NCBI GenBank assembly: GCA_050008495.1
Contig: JBEKMN010000010.1
Span: 12,445-76,444 of the forward strand
Direction: 5' to 3'
Length of the DNA stretch: 64,000 bases
Source: CAVROP01 sp050008495
GTDB taxonomy: Bacteria; Acidobacteriota; Terriglobia; UBA7540
A model generated the notes under the pieces. That model made no database searches. It worked only from the letters and a program-made list of their open reading frames with translations, and was not told the origin of the DNA. Positions 34,043 through 45,703 of this stretch are shown here, piece by piece. The position numbers were made by a program, and so were the translations under genes. The stretch's first letter is position 1; each line of letters begins with the position of its first letter.

Positions 34043-37000
34043 CTAGAAAATATACTTCAGCCCCAACTGAATCTGCCTGGGCGGCTTATTGCCGTATTCA
34101 TTTGCCGACTGCACGACGCCGAGCGCCGACGTGTCGAAGGTTCGGCCAGGAATATCAAAGTGCGGAATATTGAGAAGATTAAAGAACTCGAAGCGGATTT
34201 CGAGTCTTCGGCCTTCGTGCCGGAACGGGATTTCCTTCAGCATCGAAAAGTCGAGGTTGTTGAGTCCCGGCCCGATCAAGTCATTTCTACCCTCAGTCCC
34301 CAGAAGGGGGTTCAGCGGGCTGGCAAGGGCACAGGGATTGAACCAGCTATTCGGCGTGTGAACTTGGTTTGGGGCAGAGCATCCCGGGTTTGCCGCCACG
34401 GAACCGCCCTTCGTGGCGTCGCCCACCAAGTCCGGCCGGTAGGGAACTCCGAATGAGGTAATCGATGTTCCCGCCTGTGAGGCAGGCATGTTGACCGTAA
34501 AAGGACTGCCGGTTTGCATGGTAGCAATTCCTGCGGTTTGCCAGGAACCAAAGATATGGCTGAAAAAGCCGGGATTGCTCAGCCACTTTCGCGCCGGCCC
34601 AAACGGCAGGTCGTAGAGGTAACTGAGGACGAAGCGCTGTTCAACCTGGAAGTCGGAAAGCCCACGGTCAAGACGAAAGTCGTAGGAGTCTTGCGGTACG
34701 CCCGAACCCACGCTGCCGCTGAAAACAGCGGAGTCGTCGTCGATCGATCGCGACCAGGTGTAAGCGGCAAGGAAAGCCATACCCTCCCTGACGCGTTTCT
34801 CGGACCGAAACTGCAAGGCATTGTAAATGCTGTTGGCGCGGGACTCCACCGCCAAGATGGAGTTAAACGCCGGGTAAGGAGTAACCTGAGTGAAAGGGTT
34901 CTCTTCATTCATATCGCGGGTGGCGGGAAGATGCGTTCCCTTGGTGCCCACGTAGGCCAAGTCAATCATCCAGTTCGGTTGAACTTCGTACTGAAGGTCA
35001 GCGTTCCAGTCGAGCATCGAGGCATCACGGAACTTTGGGGAAACAAAATTGGCCTGCGGCTCGGACAATCCCGGCTGATTCAAGATGTCCTGAATGACCA
35101 GGCTTCCGGTCGAGTTCTGGGGTAAGGCCGTAATGTCCACAAAGGGAGGGTTGAAGCGCGGCAGGATGTTGAGATTGAGGATGTTCTCGTCATAGAAAAT
35201 GCCAAAGGCCGAGCGCACAACAAAGCGTTCCGTCTTCAAAGGCCGCCACGCAAATCCAATGCGTGGAGCGAAATCGCGCAGGTTCTTCCCATAGGTAGCC
35301 CGGGGAATCCCGTTCGTGCCGGCCTGAATGAAGGCGCAGTTCGGGTACCCTGGAGCCAGGGCGTTGCAGGTTTGCGGATCGACATTCAAATCCGGGACGC
35401 TGAAGCGGTTGTGGATTTCGACGGGTGGGCTGTTGAATTCCCATCTCAGGCCGACATTCAAGGTGAATCGCGGCAGAACGCGAATATCATCTTGCACATA
35501 GACGCCTAGGCCGGTGGTGCGCAGTCCATTATTGGTATTGCCCGTTTCGGTCACGACGTAATCGGGAACTCCGGCCATGAGCTGCGCCAAAGCTCCGACT
35601 TGCGGCGGGCAGTTCGTGATTCCTCCCGGGCAGATATCCGCTGCTTGGGGCGGCAACACGGGCGCCAATTGCTGCGCCAGGCCCATTGCGGTTTGTCCTT
35701 CGAAGAACCAATCCCCACGGGAAATGAAATCCAGGTAGTCATTCAACTGGAAACGGCGAATGTCCGTTCCGAACTTGAATTGGTGGCGTCCGGTGTTCCA
35801 GGCAAGATTATCGGCAAATTCGTAGGTATTGTCGTGCCGGTCCTGAGGGTAGTTCACAGGCTCGCCAATACCGTCGTAGCCGTAAATGTTGATGTTGGGG
35901 TATCCCCAGTCCACTGGATTCGCAGACGTGGTCGGAAATCCCAATTGCTGGCTCACGTTGATGCCGGAGTCCTGCTGAAAGTCGGCCGCACGCAGGCGAT
36001 TGAAACCCAACCGGGCTTCGTTGATCCAATGCGGGTTAAAGACGTGAGTCCAGGTAAAGCCGGCGTTCTGTCCTCGGTTAACGGCAGTGACGCCATATCC
36101 AGGCAGATCGGTAAAAGCGTTGACGGGATCGAAAGGATTGAAATTGTTCTCGTTAAACAGCGAGTAGTGAGCAGAAAAGGTGTCGTGAGCACCCGTCTGG
36201 CGGTCTAATTTGATGGTCGCCAGGTCGAAGGTGTTTTGAATCACCGGAGCGGAAACGAAGGTGTTGGAATCAGCCAGGTCCGGCACGGCGACGTTGGCGG
36301 CAGGAATGCGATTGAGTGCGAGCATGCCCGCGGGGTTTGGCTGGTAACCGACACTCTCCATTATGCCGAAGAAGGCCTGGGCCTCTGCCAGGTCTTCGGC
36401 TTGCGATGGCACAGTCGCTTCCCGCGTGGTTGCTTGACGAAGTCGCAGCCCTTCGTAGGAAAGGAAAAAGAAGGTCTTGTCCTTTTGGATCGGGCCGCCC
36501 AACGTACCGCCAAACTGGTTGCGATCAAGACGAGGTATGGGCGCGCACGTCCCCTGAATGGAATCGGGTGTGCAATCGGGCTGATCGAAGAAATTCTTGG
36601 CGTCCAGGTGGCGGTTACGAACAAAATCAAACCCGCTCCCGTGGAACTGGTTTGTGCCGCTCTTCAGTATCACATTGATTTGGGCTCCGCTGCTGCGCCC
36701 GAATTCAGCCGAGTAATCGCTGGATTGCACCTTGAATTCCTGGATAGCATCCACGGAGGGGAGCACGCTGTATTGATTGATGTATAAGTCGTTGTTGTCG
36801 ACGCCGTCGAGCAGGAAATCGTTCGACTGCTCGCGCGCGCCGTTGACGCTGATGGCGCCACCCTGGGTAGAATTCTGCGAGCCTTGCACGGGCATTTGGC
36901 CGCCCGGGACAAGCAGGGCAAAAGTAAGGAAATTCCTTTCGTTCAGGGGCAACTCGCTCACTTGTTTGCGCTCGATGACCTGACCCAGCGTCGAGGTGTC

Positions 37001-37384
37001 GGTCTGAACGAGCGGTACCGTCTCGCTGACCACGACTTGCTCGCTGGGCTGGCCGATCTGCAGCACAAAATCAGCGCGCACCGTCTGGTCGACGTTCAGG
37101 TTGATGTCGCTATGGACACTCAGCCGGAAGCTGGCCTTTTCCGCTGTGACCTCGTACACTCCAGGAGGCAGAAGCGGGACGCTGAAGTCTCCGGCATCGT
37201 TGGTCAACACTACACGGGTAGCGTTTGTCCCTTGGTTGCGGACTGTGACCTGCGCTTTCGGAATTACCGCTTCGCTGGGATCGCTGACCGTCCCAACGAT
37301 TGTCCCTGTAGGCCCAACGGCGAGCCCCGGCACTGATACCAGGCATGCCAGGCAGAGGGCGAGGACCAAACGTCTAAGAAACAT
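34043..37384 (-). CDS. Oar-like TonB-dependent receptor 1
   Basis: A 1113-residue outer-membrane protein from ATG 37384, preceded by GAGGAG. A signal peptide (to about residue 25) is followed by a carboxypeptidase-regulatory-like domain (GTIVGTVSDPSEAVIPKAQV to about residue 100), a plug (LNERNFLTFALLVPGG, VNGAREQSNDFLLDGVDNND) and a long beta-barrel ending in the aromatic RQIQLGLKYIF. This architecture is the expanded Oar family of Acidobacteriota, thought to take up glycans or other large substrates. It has no recognised partner such as SusD nearby. Its stop codon borders a heptamer element. Confidence 0.93.
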   Translation of the reverse strand: MFLRRLVLALCLACLVSVPGLAVGPTGTIVGTVSDPSEAVIPKAQVTVRNQGTNATRVVLTNDAGDFSVPLLPPGVYEVTAEKASFRLSVHSDINLNVDQTVRADFVLQIGQPSEQVVVSETVPLVQTDTSTLGQVIERKQVSELPLNERNFLTFALLVPGGQMPVQGSQNSTQGGAISVNGAREQSNDFLLDGVDNNDLYINQYSVLPSVDAIQEFKVQSSDYSAEFGRSSGAQINVILKSGTNQFHGSGFDFVRNRHLDAKNFFDQPDCTPDSIQGTCAPIPRLDRNQFGGTLGGPIQKDKTFFFLSYEGLRLRQATTREATVPSQAEDLAEAQAFFGIMESVGYQPNPAGMLALNRIPAANVAVPDLADSNTFVSAPVIQNTFDLATIKLDRQTGAHDTFSAHYSLFNENNFNPFDPVNAFTDLPGYGVTAVNRGQNAGFTWTHVFNPHWINEARLGFNRLRAADFQQDSGINVSQQLGFPTTSANPVDWGYPNINIYGYDGIGEPVNYPQDRHDNTYEFADNLAWNTGRHQFKFGTDIRRFQLNDYLDFISRGDWFFEGQTAMGLAQQLAPVLPPQAADICPGGITNCPPQVGALAQLMAGVPDYVVTETGNTNNGLRTTGLGVYVQDDIRVLPRFTLNVGLRWEFNSPPVEIHNRFSVPDLNVDPQTCNALAPGYPNCAFIQAGTNGIPRATYGKNLRDFAPRIGFAWRPLKTERFVVRSAFGIFYDENILNLNILPRFNPPFVDITALPQNSTGSLVIQDILNQPGLSEPQANFVSPKFRDASMLDWNADLQYEVQPNWMIDLAYVGTKGTHLPATRDMNEENPFTQVTPYPAFNSILAVESRANSIYNALQFRSEKRVREGMAFLAAYTWSRSIDDDSAVFSGSVGSGVPQDSYDFRLDRGLSDFQVEQRFVLSYLYDLPFGPARKWLSNPGFFSHIFGSWQTAGIATMQTGSPFTVNMPASQAGTSITSFGVPYRPDLVGDATKGGSVAANPGCSAPNQVHTPNSWFNPCALASPLNPLLGTEGRNDLIGPGLNNLDFSMLKEIPFRHEGRRLEIRFEFFNLLNIPHFDIPGRTFDTSALGVVQSANEYGNKPPRQIQLGLKYIF

Positions 37385-37659
37385 AATTCCGCTCCTCATG
37401 ATTTATTCGTAATGCAAACAACCACTGATCCGTAATCCGGTTGGATGCCCCGGACGCATCCGCCCGTTGCAATAACTTAACACGATTGTCCATTTTTGTA
37501 ACCCCCCCGGCTGCCCGGACAATACTCAGACCTGTTGCCCGGCCGCAATCCGATGTGACGCGGCTAGACTCACTTACGTCAATCGAAAGGACTACGAGGA
37601 GCGCATGGGCAAGCGCCCCTACCAGATCAAACCAGATTAGAAGGGTTTGCCGACGGGGC

Positions 37660-37935
37660 TTAGGCGTAACGAATCTGGACTTTGGCGTGCAAGGGAATCA
37701 AGGTGTAATCAAATTCTGTCAACGCTTCATCTTTCTCAGTAATCACTAAAAGGTATTTCCCGATTTTGGCAATAAGGCCGGTGGAGGTAATCTTCGAACC
37801 AACGTATTGTCCGCCTTGACGCATGGCATCAAAGTCAGGCAATTTGTCGCGACTGGCCCCGTGCGCGTCTTCCCAATCGACTTCTCCGTGCCGGAATCGT
37901 ACTCCGTTGATCACAATGCCCTTCGGCTTTGGCAT
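37660..37935 (-). CDS. Small conserved hypothetical protein (91 aa)
   Basis: A 91-residue cytoplasmic protein beginning MPKPKGIVINGVRFRHGEVD, mostly beta-strand (ITSTGLIAKIGKYLLVITEK, FDYTLIPLHAKVQIRYA). The family is not recognised. AGGGAGCG lies eight bases before the ATG, supporting translation. It sits alone between the TonB receptor gene and ppx; the 275 bp before the receptor's start hold a small inverted repeat (GGATGC at 37443, GCATCC at 37456) but no gene. Confidence 0.6.
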   Translation of the reverse strand: MPKPKGIVINGVRFRHGEVDWEDAHGASRDKLPDFDAMRQGGQYVGSKITSTGLIAKIGKYLLVITEKDEALTEFDYTLIPLHAKVQIRYA

Positions 37936-38059
37936 ATTTCGCTCCCTGAATTTGCCCTCGCAAGGCGGCAGAGCCCCTTGGAGTTCCAGAATGCAAGGCT
38001 ACAAGGCATTGGCAAAGCTTGCAAGCCCTTTGTTTTCGGAATAGTGCCCAAGTTTGAAA

Positions 38060-38114
38060 GTAGCGCCGACCTCCAGGTGGGCGACTGCCCGGACAGGTCC
38101 GGGCGCTACGAGTT
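38060..38114. repeat. Palindromic GTAGCGCC...GGGCGCTAC repeat
   Basis: AGTAGCGCCGACCTCCAGGT, GGGCGACTGCCCGGACAGGT and CCGGGCGCTACGA form a nested hairpin in the ~210-bp gap between the small hypothetical gene and ppx. No gene is seen there. Confidence 0.5.
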
Positions 38115-38148
38115 AAACCATAACACCACCATTCTCGGCGCCTGTTAA

Positions 38149-39675
38149 CTAGAATACCTCAACATCCAATTCGCGGCCAAATACCTGGCGGAAATAAGCC
38201 TCTTCCTTGCTCAGCATCCAGACTTCAAGATCAGCGTTGTCCCTGGCGTTGAGCTTAAGCGTGACGCGCCCGCGATACACTTCCGCAGTCAGACTGACAA
38301 TGCTGCCAGGGCTGCTATGGCTCATCGCCTTGGCCAGGCGCAAGAGCGCCACGGCCTGAGGAACAAGTTCCTCGTCAGCTTTATCCAGGGCCTTCATCGG
38401 GCCGTCGGCCGGGGTGGGGCGGGTCTTCCCGAGATAGCGCGCAATGGCGGCAATGTTCAGCCGTTGTTGGGGGGTAAAGCCGAAGATTTCCGAGTTGGCG
38501 ATCAAGTAATAAGTGTGCCGGTGGCGTCCGCTCCTGTTAATAAACGTGCCCACTTCGTGCAACATCGCGGCCGCGGAGAGCCAGCCCGCATAGTCGGGCG
38601 GCAGCGCGTGTACCCGGCGCAGTTGGTGAAAGAGTTGGTCTGCCAGGCGGCGGACTTCCTCCGCCGTTTTGAGATCCACGCCGTACTGCTTGCACATGGC
38701 GAGCAGGGCGTCGCGACGTTCTGCCTCGACTTGCTTGCGCGGAATCGTAGCTCGGTCGTGGTCAGCGAGCATTTGAGCCAGCAGTCCATCCCGAAGCCCC
38801 AAAGGCGAATAACGGAAGCCGGGCAGTTTGCATCGTTCCATAAGTTCGGCAAAGACGAAGGCGCCCGCCACAATGATTTCTGCCCGCCGCGGCCCGATTC
38901 CCGGCACTTTACCGCGGCCCTTCGCATCCAGCCGCGCCAAGCGATGCGCAAGGCTCAGAACGGCGGTGCGTGAGATGTGCCCAGCCCTGGCCCTAAAGTC
39001 GCGGGGCGCGGCCGCCTGGGCCGCATCGGAGAGTGCCGCGGCTGTCCCTGAAGTGGCGACCACGTTTCTCAACTTGGCGTGTGCAAGCCGCTTGTGGACA
39101 CGCTCCAACTCCTCCCCAATGCTTCTTCGGAGCCTCTGGATTTCCACCGTGCGGGGAGGATCATGGGGAAGGAATTCGCCGGTCAGGCGTACCGCACCCA
39201 AGGGCAGGCTAACCATCTCACGAATGTGCCCTTGGTCCGAGAGCGTCAATTCGCAACTACCTCCCCCGAGGTCGATGAGCAGAGCGCGGGAGCCGCCAAG
39301 CGCGGTGTTTGCAAGAACTCCCAGGTGAATCAGGCGCCCCTCTTCCAGCCCGGAGATCGTTTCCACTTTCCAACCGGTTGCAGAATGTACCCAGGCAATA
39401 AACGCCGCCGAGTTAGGCGCATCCCGCAGAGCGCTGGTCGCAACCACGCGTACCTGGTCGACGCCGAAGTCTTGGACTTGGCGGTAGAAGCGCCGCAGCA
39501 CCTTCACCGTGTCCTCCATGGCCTCCGGTGAAAGGGTTCCGAAACGGAACGCGGATTCGCCCAGGCGCGTCACCACGCGGTCTTCGTGAATTGTTTCAAG
39601 ACCGTGGCGAATGACGCGCGCTATCTTGATGCGCACTGAATTGGAGCCAATGTCGACGGCAGCAAATATCCGCAT
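38149..39675 (-). CDS. ppx: Ppx/GppA-type exopolyphosphatase / (p)ppGpp phosphatase
   Basis: A 508-residue cytoplasmic enzyme from ATG 39675. The frame to 39720 reads a GC palindrome. The actin-like fold is shown by AVDIGSNSVRIKIARV (phosphate 1), ALLIDLGGGSCELTL (phosphate 2) and VVATSGTAAALSDAA. The C-terminal third is an HD-like helical domain (AAMLHEVGTFINRSGRHRHT). Members hydrolyse polyphosphate or convert pppGpp to ppGpp, and sequence alone does not separate these. It lies directly downstream of the sigma-54 activator gene. Confidence 0.9.
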   Translation of the reverse strand: MRIFAAVDIGSNSVRIKIARVIRHGLETIHEDRVVTRLGESAFRFGTLSPEAMEDTVKVLRRFYRQVQDFGVDQVRVVATSALRDAPNSAAFIAWVHSATGWKVETISGLEEGRLIHLGVLANTALGGSRALLIDLGGGSCELTLSDQGHIREMVSLPLGAVRLTGEFLPHDPPRTVEIQRLRRSIGEELERVHKRLAHAKLRNVVATSGTAAALSDAAQAAAPRDFRARAGHISRTAVLSLAHRLARLDAKGRGKVPGIGPRRAEIIVAGAFVFAELMERCKLPGFRYSPLGLRDGLLAQMLADHDRATIPRKQVEAERRDALLAMCKQYGVDLKTAEEVRRLADQLFHQLRRVHALPPDYAGWLSAAAMLHEVGTFINRSGRHRHTYYLIANSEIFGFTPQQRLNIAAIARYLGKTRPTPADGPMKALDKADEELVPQAVALLRLAKAMSHSSPGSIVSLTAEVYRGRVTLKLNARDNADLEVWMLSKEEAYFRQVFGRELDVEVF

Positions 39676-39682
39676 GTTCGAT

Positions 39683-39760
39683 TCGTAGGGGCACCCCTCG
39701 TGGGCGCCCGGTAGGGGCACGCCGGCTGTGCGCCTTGCAGGGGCCCGCCATGGCGTGCCC

Positions 39761-39765
<5 letters not shown>
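39683..39765. repeat. GTAGGGGC-type palindromes
   Basis: Two nested units, CGTAGGGGCACCCCTCGTGG/GCGCCC and GGTAGGGGCACGCCGGC... with GGCGTGCCCCTAC. The final GCCCCTAC contains the TAG stop of the sigma-54 regulator gene (39761-39763, minus strand). Confidence 0.65.
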
Positions 39766-41836
<2,071 letters not shown>

Positions 41837-42024
41837 GGATTGGAGCTTAGCATTGTGACACAGCCGGGCTCAAGTAGCGCCGGGCGCTGGAGGACTTCGC
41901 GCGGGCGCGACGCTTGCGCCACGGTTCGCGGGCGAAAGCTCACGGAGCAGGGCTTCGCGCGTCTAAACAAAACGAGCACCTGATACGTATAACCGATAAG
42001 AAGCCCGTGCCAAAAAAGGAGAAC

Positions 42025-43014
42025 ATGTTTATGAAGTCAAGCCGCTGGCTCCCCATGAGTATTCTGGTCGTCGCTGTTTTGTCTTTGTACATCCCCGCCG
42101 TGGCCGGCGCCGCAGAGGGACACTTTGCGCGTAGTTTGCAGGTCTCCGGCCCGGTCGACCTCGAGGTCCAGACGGGCTCTGGAACCGTCGACGTGCGCAC
42201 CGGCGACAGCTCCACCGTGCGCATCACCGGCATGATCAGGTCTTCAAACGGCTGGTTCGATAGCTCGGATGCGGAAAGCAAGATCCGGTACCTGGAAAGT
42301 AATCCGCCCATTGAGCAACATGGGAATCTCATCAAGATCGGCCACCTGGAGAATCACGAGTTGGAGCACAACATCTCGATCAGCTACGAGATTGTGGTGC
42401 CCGCTGAGACCCGCCTGCGTTCCAACACAGGCTCCGGGGACCAGAGTATAAACGGCCTGCGCGGCCCCGTGGAAGCGTCTTCCGGCTCCGGTCGCCTCCG
42501 CCTGACCAGTATCGGAGACACAGTCAGGGTTTCGACCGGGTCCGGCCGTATTTCGGTGGACGGTGCTAAGGGAGAAGTGCACGCGTCGACGGGGAGCGGC
42601 GAGATCCAAGCCACAGGTGTAGCGGGCGGCCTGCACGCCTCAACGGGAAGCGGCAGCGTCACCCTGCGGCAGACCGCGCCGGGCGATGTGGAGGTGAATA
42701 CCGGCTCCGGCACGCTGCAACTCGAAGGCGTTCACGGGCATGTGCGAGCCCAGACTGCGAGCGGAAACATCGTGGTGGAAGGGGAAGGCCGGGAATCCTG
42801 GCGGCTCTCCACCGCTTCCGGCAACGTCACGGTGCGCCTGCCCAGCCAGCAAGGCTTCACGCTCCGGGCCCACACGGTTTCCGGCACCGTTCATACTCAA
42901 CGAGAGATGACAGTGCAAGGCACACTGAGTAAACACGAACTGGAAGGCAAAGTCGGCGATGGCGGGTTCTTGCTGGATGTGAGCACTGTCTCAGGCAATA
43001 TCCGGGTCGAGTAA
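42025..43014 (+). CDS. DUF4097-family repeat protein, exported
   Basis: A 329-residue protein from ATG 42025, with AAAGGAG three bases upstream; the frame extends further 5' but without a better start. A signal peptide (to about residue 30) precedes a right-handed beta-repeat region with regular short strands (TGSGTVDVRTGD, ASSGSGRLRL, VSTGSGRISVDGA, ASTGSGEIQATG, ASTGSGSVTLRQ, VNTGSGTLQLEGV). This is the DUF4097 'putative adhesin' beta-solenoid. The location is likely the periplasm or cell surface. The function is unknown. A GC-rich hairpin follows the stop. Confidence 0.85.
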   Translation: MFMKSSRWLPMSILVVAVLSLYIPAVAGAAEGHFARSLQVSGPVDLEVQTGSGTVDVRTGDSSTVRITGMIRSSNGWFDSSDAESKIRYLESNPPIEQHGNLIKIGHLENHELEHNISISYEIVVPAETRLRSNTGSGDQSINGLRGPVEASSGSGRLRLTSIGDTVRVSTGSGRISVDGAKGEVHASTGSGEIQATGVAGGLHASTGSGSVTLRQTAPGDVEVNTGSGTLQLEGVHGHVRAQTASGNIVVEGEGRESWRLSTASGNVTVRLPSQQGFTLRAHTVSGTVHTQREMTVQGTLSKHELEGKVGDGGFLLDVSTVSGNIRVE

Positions 43015-43037
43015 CCACGTTCCCTCCTCCCGTCTTC

Positions 43038-43098
43038 ACCGCCGGGGCGTGTGGGGCTTCGAGAAAGCCATGGTTTTCACCCCCCACGCCTCGGCGGT
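43038..43098 (+). terminator. Large GC hairpin after the DUF4097 gene
   Basis: ACCGCCGGGGCGTGTGGGG (43038-43056) pairs with CCCCCACGCCTCGGCGGT (43081-43098) around a 24-base loop. No U-tract follows, so it may be a repeat-derived hairpin rather than a classical intrinsic terminator. Confidence 0.4.
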
Positions 43099-43207
43099 CC
43101 GCGAGCACGGAGAGAAGAATCTTCTTATCTCAACGGAGTCGCGGTAGTATTCCTTCAGGGACCCTCGCTGTGCTTGAAGCCAGTGCAGTGGTACCGAGAA
43201 ATCACTT

Positions 43208-44428
43208 ATGCATCGCCGCAGATTCCTTCACGAGCTTTCAGCCCAGGCCATCAGCGCGGCTTCCGCGATCATGGCTCTTCGTGATAATGCCGATGCCGTT
43301 ACTCCCGCTGACCGGCCGGCCCCATGGATTGATCCGCCCACGGCCAAGGAATGGCAGGCTCGTTGGGAGAAATTCATCCTCACCGACTCGGGCAAGAACC
43401 GTTACTGCGACACGGAGATGGCAGAGGAACTGGGCTGGCTTGTAAGCCCGTTTCTTGATGGCTTCTATTATGGCTACCTCGCCACGCACGACGCGAGATG
43501 GGTGGAGCGATTGATCGACTGGGCTGACTCCTGCATCAGGCGGGCCGTTAAGGAGCCCGACGGTCATCTCGGCTGGCCTAAGGTCAGCGACCAAACCGAG
43601 GGCTTTGACTACGACAGCATGCTCGGCGAAGCGATGATGCTGCGCCCCATGGTCCTCATGGCCGACGAAGTCTTGAAGACGCCCGCGCTCGAAACCAAAT
43701 GGGGCGGAAAAGCGCGGGGCTATCTCGAACTGGCCGAACGCACGTTCGAGAAGTGGGACTCGCGCGACGCCTGGCGCGATTGCGGAATCTGGGTTGTCCA
43801 GTACTTCGGAATTGACCGTTCCACCGGCCGCTTTACGGAAGGTTTCGCGGGCAGAAAGTCCGAGGCTTTTTCACATCCTGACAACAAGGAAAACCTTATC
43901 GCCCTTTGGCTGATCGCCATGTTTGATGTCACCCGCAAGCCGGTCTACCGGGAACGCTGCGAGAAGTGGTGGCAGCTCATGCGCTCCCGGATGAAGACTC
44001 GTGAGGACGGGAAGTACTTTGTCTGGGACTACTGGGACCCGGCGGGGCCATGGGACTACAAGCCGGATGGCTCAACCAAGCACTGGGTGGGCGTGCACCC
44101 AAACGGCGGCTACTATGCCATCGACCTGGAAGGCATTGTCGCTGCCTATCAACATAACCTGGTATTCCACCGGGAGGATCTTGACCGCCTGATTGCCACC
44201 AACCGCGACTTCATGTGGAACCACCAGATCTCGGGAGCGAAGTTTCAGCGCATTGACGGCGGACCGCCCGATCCCCGCTGGCAGAACTCACCTGGTGTCC
44301 TGTGGGACGCTCTAATTCCGTACGATGAGAAGCTGCGAAAGATCTTCGTCGCCAACCATCGGCCCGATACGTGGGGCGGGTTGCGCGCCACCCCCTGGTT
44401 CCTTGCTCTTGCCGCGCAGCACTCGTAG
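43208..44428 (+). CDS. Tat-exported protein of alpha/alpha-barrel type, unknown function
   Basis: A 406-residue protein starting MHRRRFLHELSAQAISAASA, a twin-arginine-type signal. The mature part is helical and rich in aromatic/acidic residues (YCDTEMAEELGWLVSPFLDG, HLGWPKVSDQTEGFDYDSML, FVWDYWDPAGPWDYKPDGS), as in (alpha/alpha)6-toroid glycan-active proteins. No definite glycoside-hydrolase or lyase motif was identified. It precedes the IclR regulator gene convergently, with about 100 bp between. Confidence 0.65.
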   Translation: MHRRRFLHELSAQAISAASAIMALRDNADAVTPADRPAPWIDPPTAKEWQARWEKFILTDSGKNRYCDTEMAEELGWLVSPFLDGFYYGYLATHDARWVERLIDWADSCIRRAVKEPDGHLGWPKVSDQTEGFDYDSMLGEAMMLRPMVLMADEVLKTPALETKWGGKARGYLELAERTFEKWDSRDAWRDCGIWVVQYFGIDRSTGRFTEGFAGRKSEAFSHPDNKENLIALWLIAMFDVTRKPVYRERCEKWWQLMRSRMKTREDGKYFVWDYWDPAGPWDYKPDGSTKHWVGVHPNGGYYAIDLEGIVAAYQHNLVFHREDLDRLIATNRDFMWNHQISGAKFQRIDGGPPDPRWQNSPGVLWDALIPYDEKLRKIFVANHRPDTWGGLRATPWFLALAAQHS

Positions 44429-44528
44429 GAGGACCCCTCGTGAGTGCCTAGGCTCGCCAAAGGCATCTGTGGCCGGTATCTTGGGCGAGGGCCAGGTGGC
44501 GGGCCGCATCGCCTCCGGGTCAGGATTG

Positions 44529-45347
44529 TCATGCCATGGTGGGCTGACTGACGATCCGACCCGACACCTCGCGGGCGGCGGCCTTCACTGCTTCCCCTAG
44601 CGTGGGAGTCTTTTGCGGCGTGATCCTGCTGGTAGGACCCGAGATGCTGATCGCCGCCACGGCAATTTCTCGCGTGTCCAGAATGGGAGCGGCAATGCAG
44701 CGGAGTCCCAAGACGCTTTCTTCGTTGTCCACGGCAAATCCGGACTCGCGAATCGAGTTCAGCTCCCGAGTCAACTCGAAGGCGGAAGTGACGGTGTGTG
44801 GCGTGAACGTCTCGAAGCGGAGTGATTTGATGAGCCGCTCGCGCTGTTCGGCCGGCTGGAATGCCAGAAGCGCCTTGCCGAGCGCGGTACGGTAAAGGAC
44901 CGCCCTCATGCCGACATTGCTGACCAGGCGCAAGTCATGCGGGCTTTCCAGGCAATCGATATAGACTACATCGAGGCCGTCGAGCACCGCCATGTTGACC
45001 GTTTCATGGGTGACCCGCCACAGCTCCCAGAGAGACTCACGCGCCATCTCCCGCAAGGGAGCTTGTACGTTGTAGTCGCTACCCAGCCGCAAAAACTTGG
45101 GTCCCAGGCTGTATCCACCCCTTTCATCACGCCGGAGGTATTTTTCACCCTCCAGGTGAGCAAGAAGACGGAGGGCCGTGCTCTTGTTGATTCCTGCCTG
45201 GATGCTGATTTCGTGCAAAGACAAGGGGGAACCGGAGTCCTGAAGCAAATCAACAACGCGAAGTGCTTTGGTGAGGACGCCAACAGGTTTGGTTTTCCGG
45301 GGTCCGCGCATGGATGACCTTGACGAGAATTTCATAATCGATTTCAC
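44529..45347 (-). CDS. IclR-family transcriptional regulator
   Basis: A 272-residue regulator with an N-terminal winged helix-turn-helix (LSLHEISIQAGINKSTALRL LAHL) and a C-terminal effector domain of IclR type (LVSNVGMRAVLYRTALGKAL, FAVDNEESVLGLRCIAAPIL, ISGPTSRI). Such proteins bind small carbon compounds and repress or activate catabolic genes. It is divergent from the second TonB receptor gene, and the shared 356-bp gap contains similar ATTTCAC...CAAAAT boxes. ATG 45335 is an alternative start; ribosome sites are weak for both. Confidence 0.93.
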   Translation of the reverse strand: MKSIMKFSSRSSMRGPRKTKPVGVLTKALRVVDLLQDSGSPLSLHEISIQAGINKSTALRLLAHLEGEKYLRRDERGGYSLGPKFLRLGSDYNVQAPLREMARESLWELWRVTHETVNMAVLDGLDVVYIDCLESPHDLRLVSNVGMRAVLYRTALGKALLAFQPAEQRERLIKSLRFETFTPHTVTSAFELTRELNSIRESGFAVDNEESVLGLRCIAAPILDTREIAVAAISISGPTSRITPQKTPTLGEAVKAAAREVSGRIVSQPTMA

Positions 45348-45480
45348 TGCACAAAATTAGAAAAGCAATTCAATGCACAGGAGGCGTTCAGAACGAGGTT
45401 TCGCACTTTGAAACGCCGTGCGGAATCGCCTTGCTAAGAGAGCATAGTACCTCAACGCAACAAATTTCACAATGCAAAAT
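45341..45480. promoter_or_regulatory. Two similar 17-bp boxes in the IclR/TonB divergent gap
   Basis: ATTTCACTGCACAAAAT (45341-45357) and ATTTCACAATGCAAAAT (45464-45480) match at 13-14 of 17 positions; a third ATTTCAC is at about 45489-45495. One box overlaps the start of the IclR gene and the other lies just upstream of the receptor promoter, as expected for sites of a divergently transcribed regulator. This is inference without binding data. Confidence 0.45.
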
Positions 45481-45495
45481 ATATAAAAATTTCAC

Positions 45496-45524
45496 TTGAC
45501 AAAACGCCTTATGAAATCTAAGAT
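45496..45524 (+). promoter_or_regulatory. Strong sigma-70 promoter of TonB receptor 2
   Basis: TTGACA at 45496-45501, exactly 17 bases, TAAGAT at 45519-45524. The ~175-base leader holds a CCCCGCCTAAGCGGGG hairpin (45587-45602) before the AAGGAG ribosome site. Nothing else is seen in the 356-bp gap. Confidence 0.75.
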
Positions 45525-45703
45525 GCTCTGTCCCAGGTACTAGAGTTCGTCGCTCGCATGATGAACTACTCTGGAGGTCTTACCCCCGCCTAAGCGGGGA
45601 TGCTTAGCGCGACTCCAGTTACTTGGTTCTTGCACCACTTAACGGCCATTTACGGTCGTCTACGATTGAGCGTCGGTTCCAGTCATTTTAAGGAGAAACA
45701 GAT

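Noticed and set aside
37595..37640. 11-codon frame ATGGGCAAGCGCCCCTACCA... with GAGGAG upstream
   Set aside because: A good ribosome site but only 11 residues, no conservation evidence, and no obvious regulatory partner downstream.
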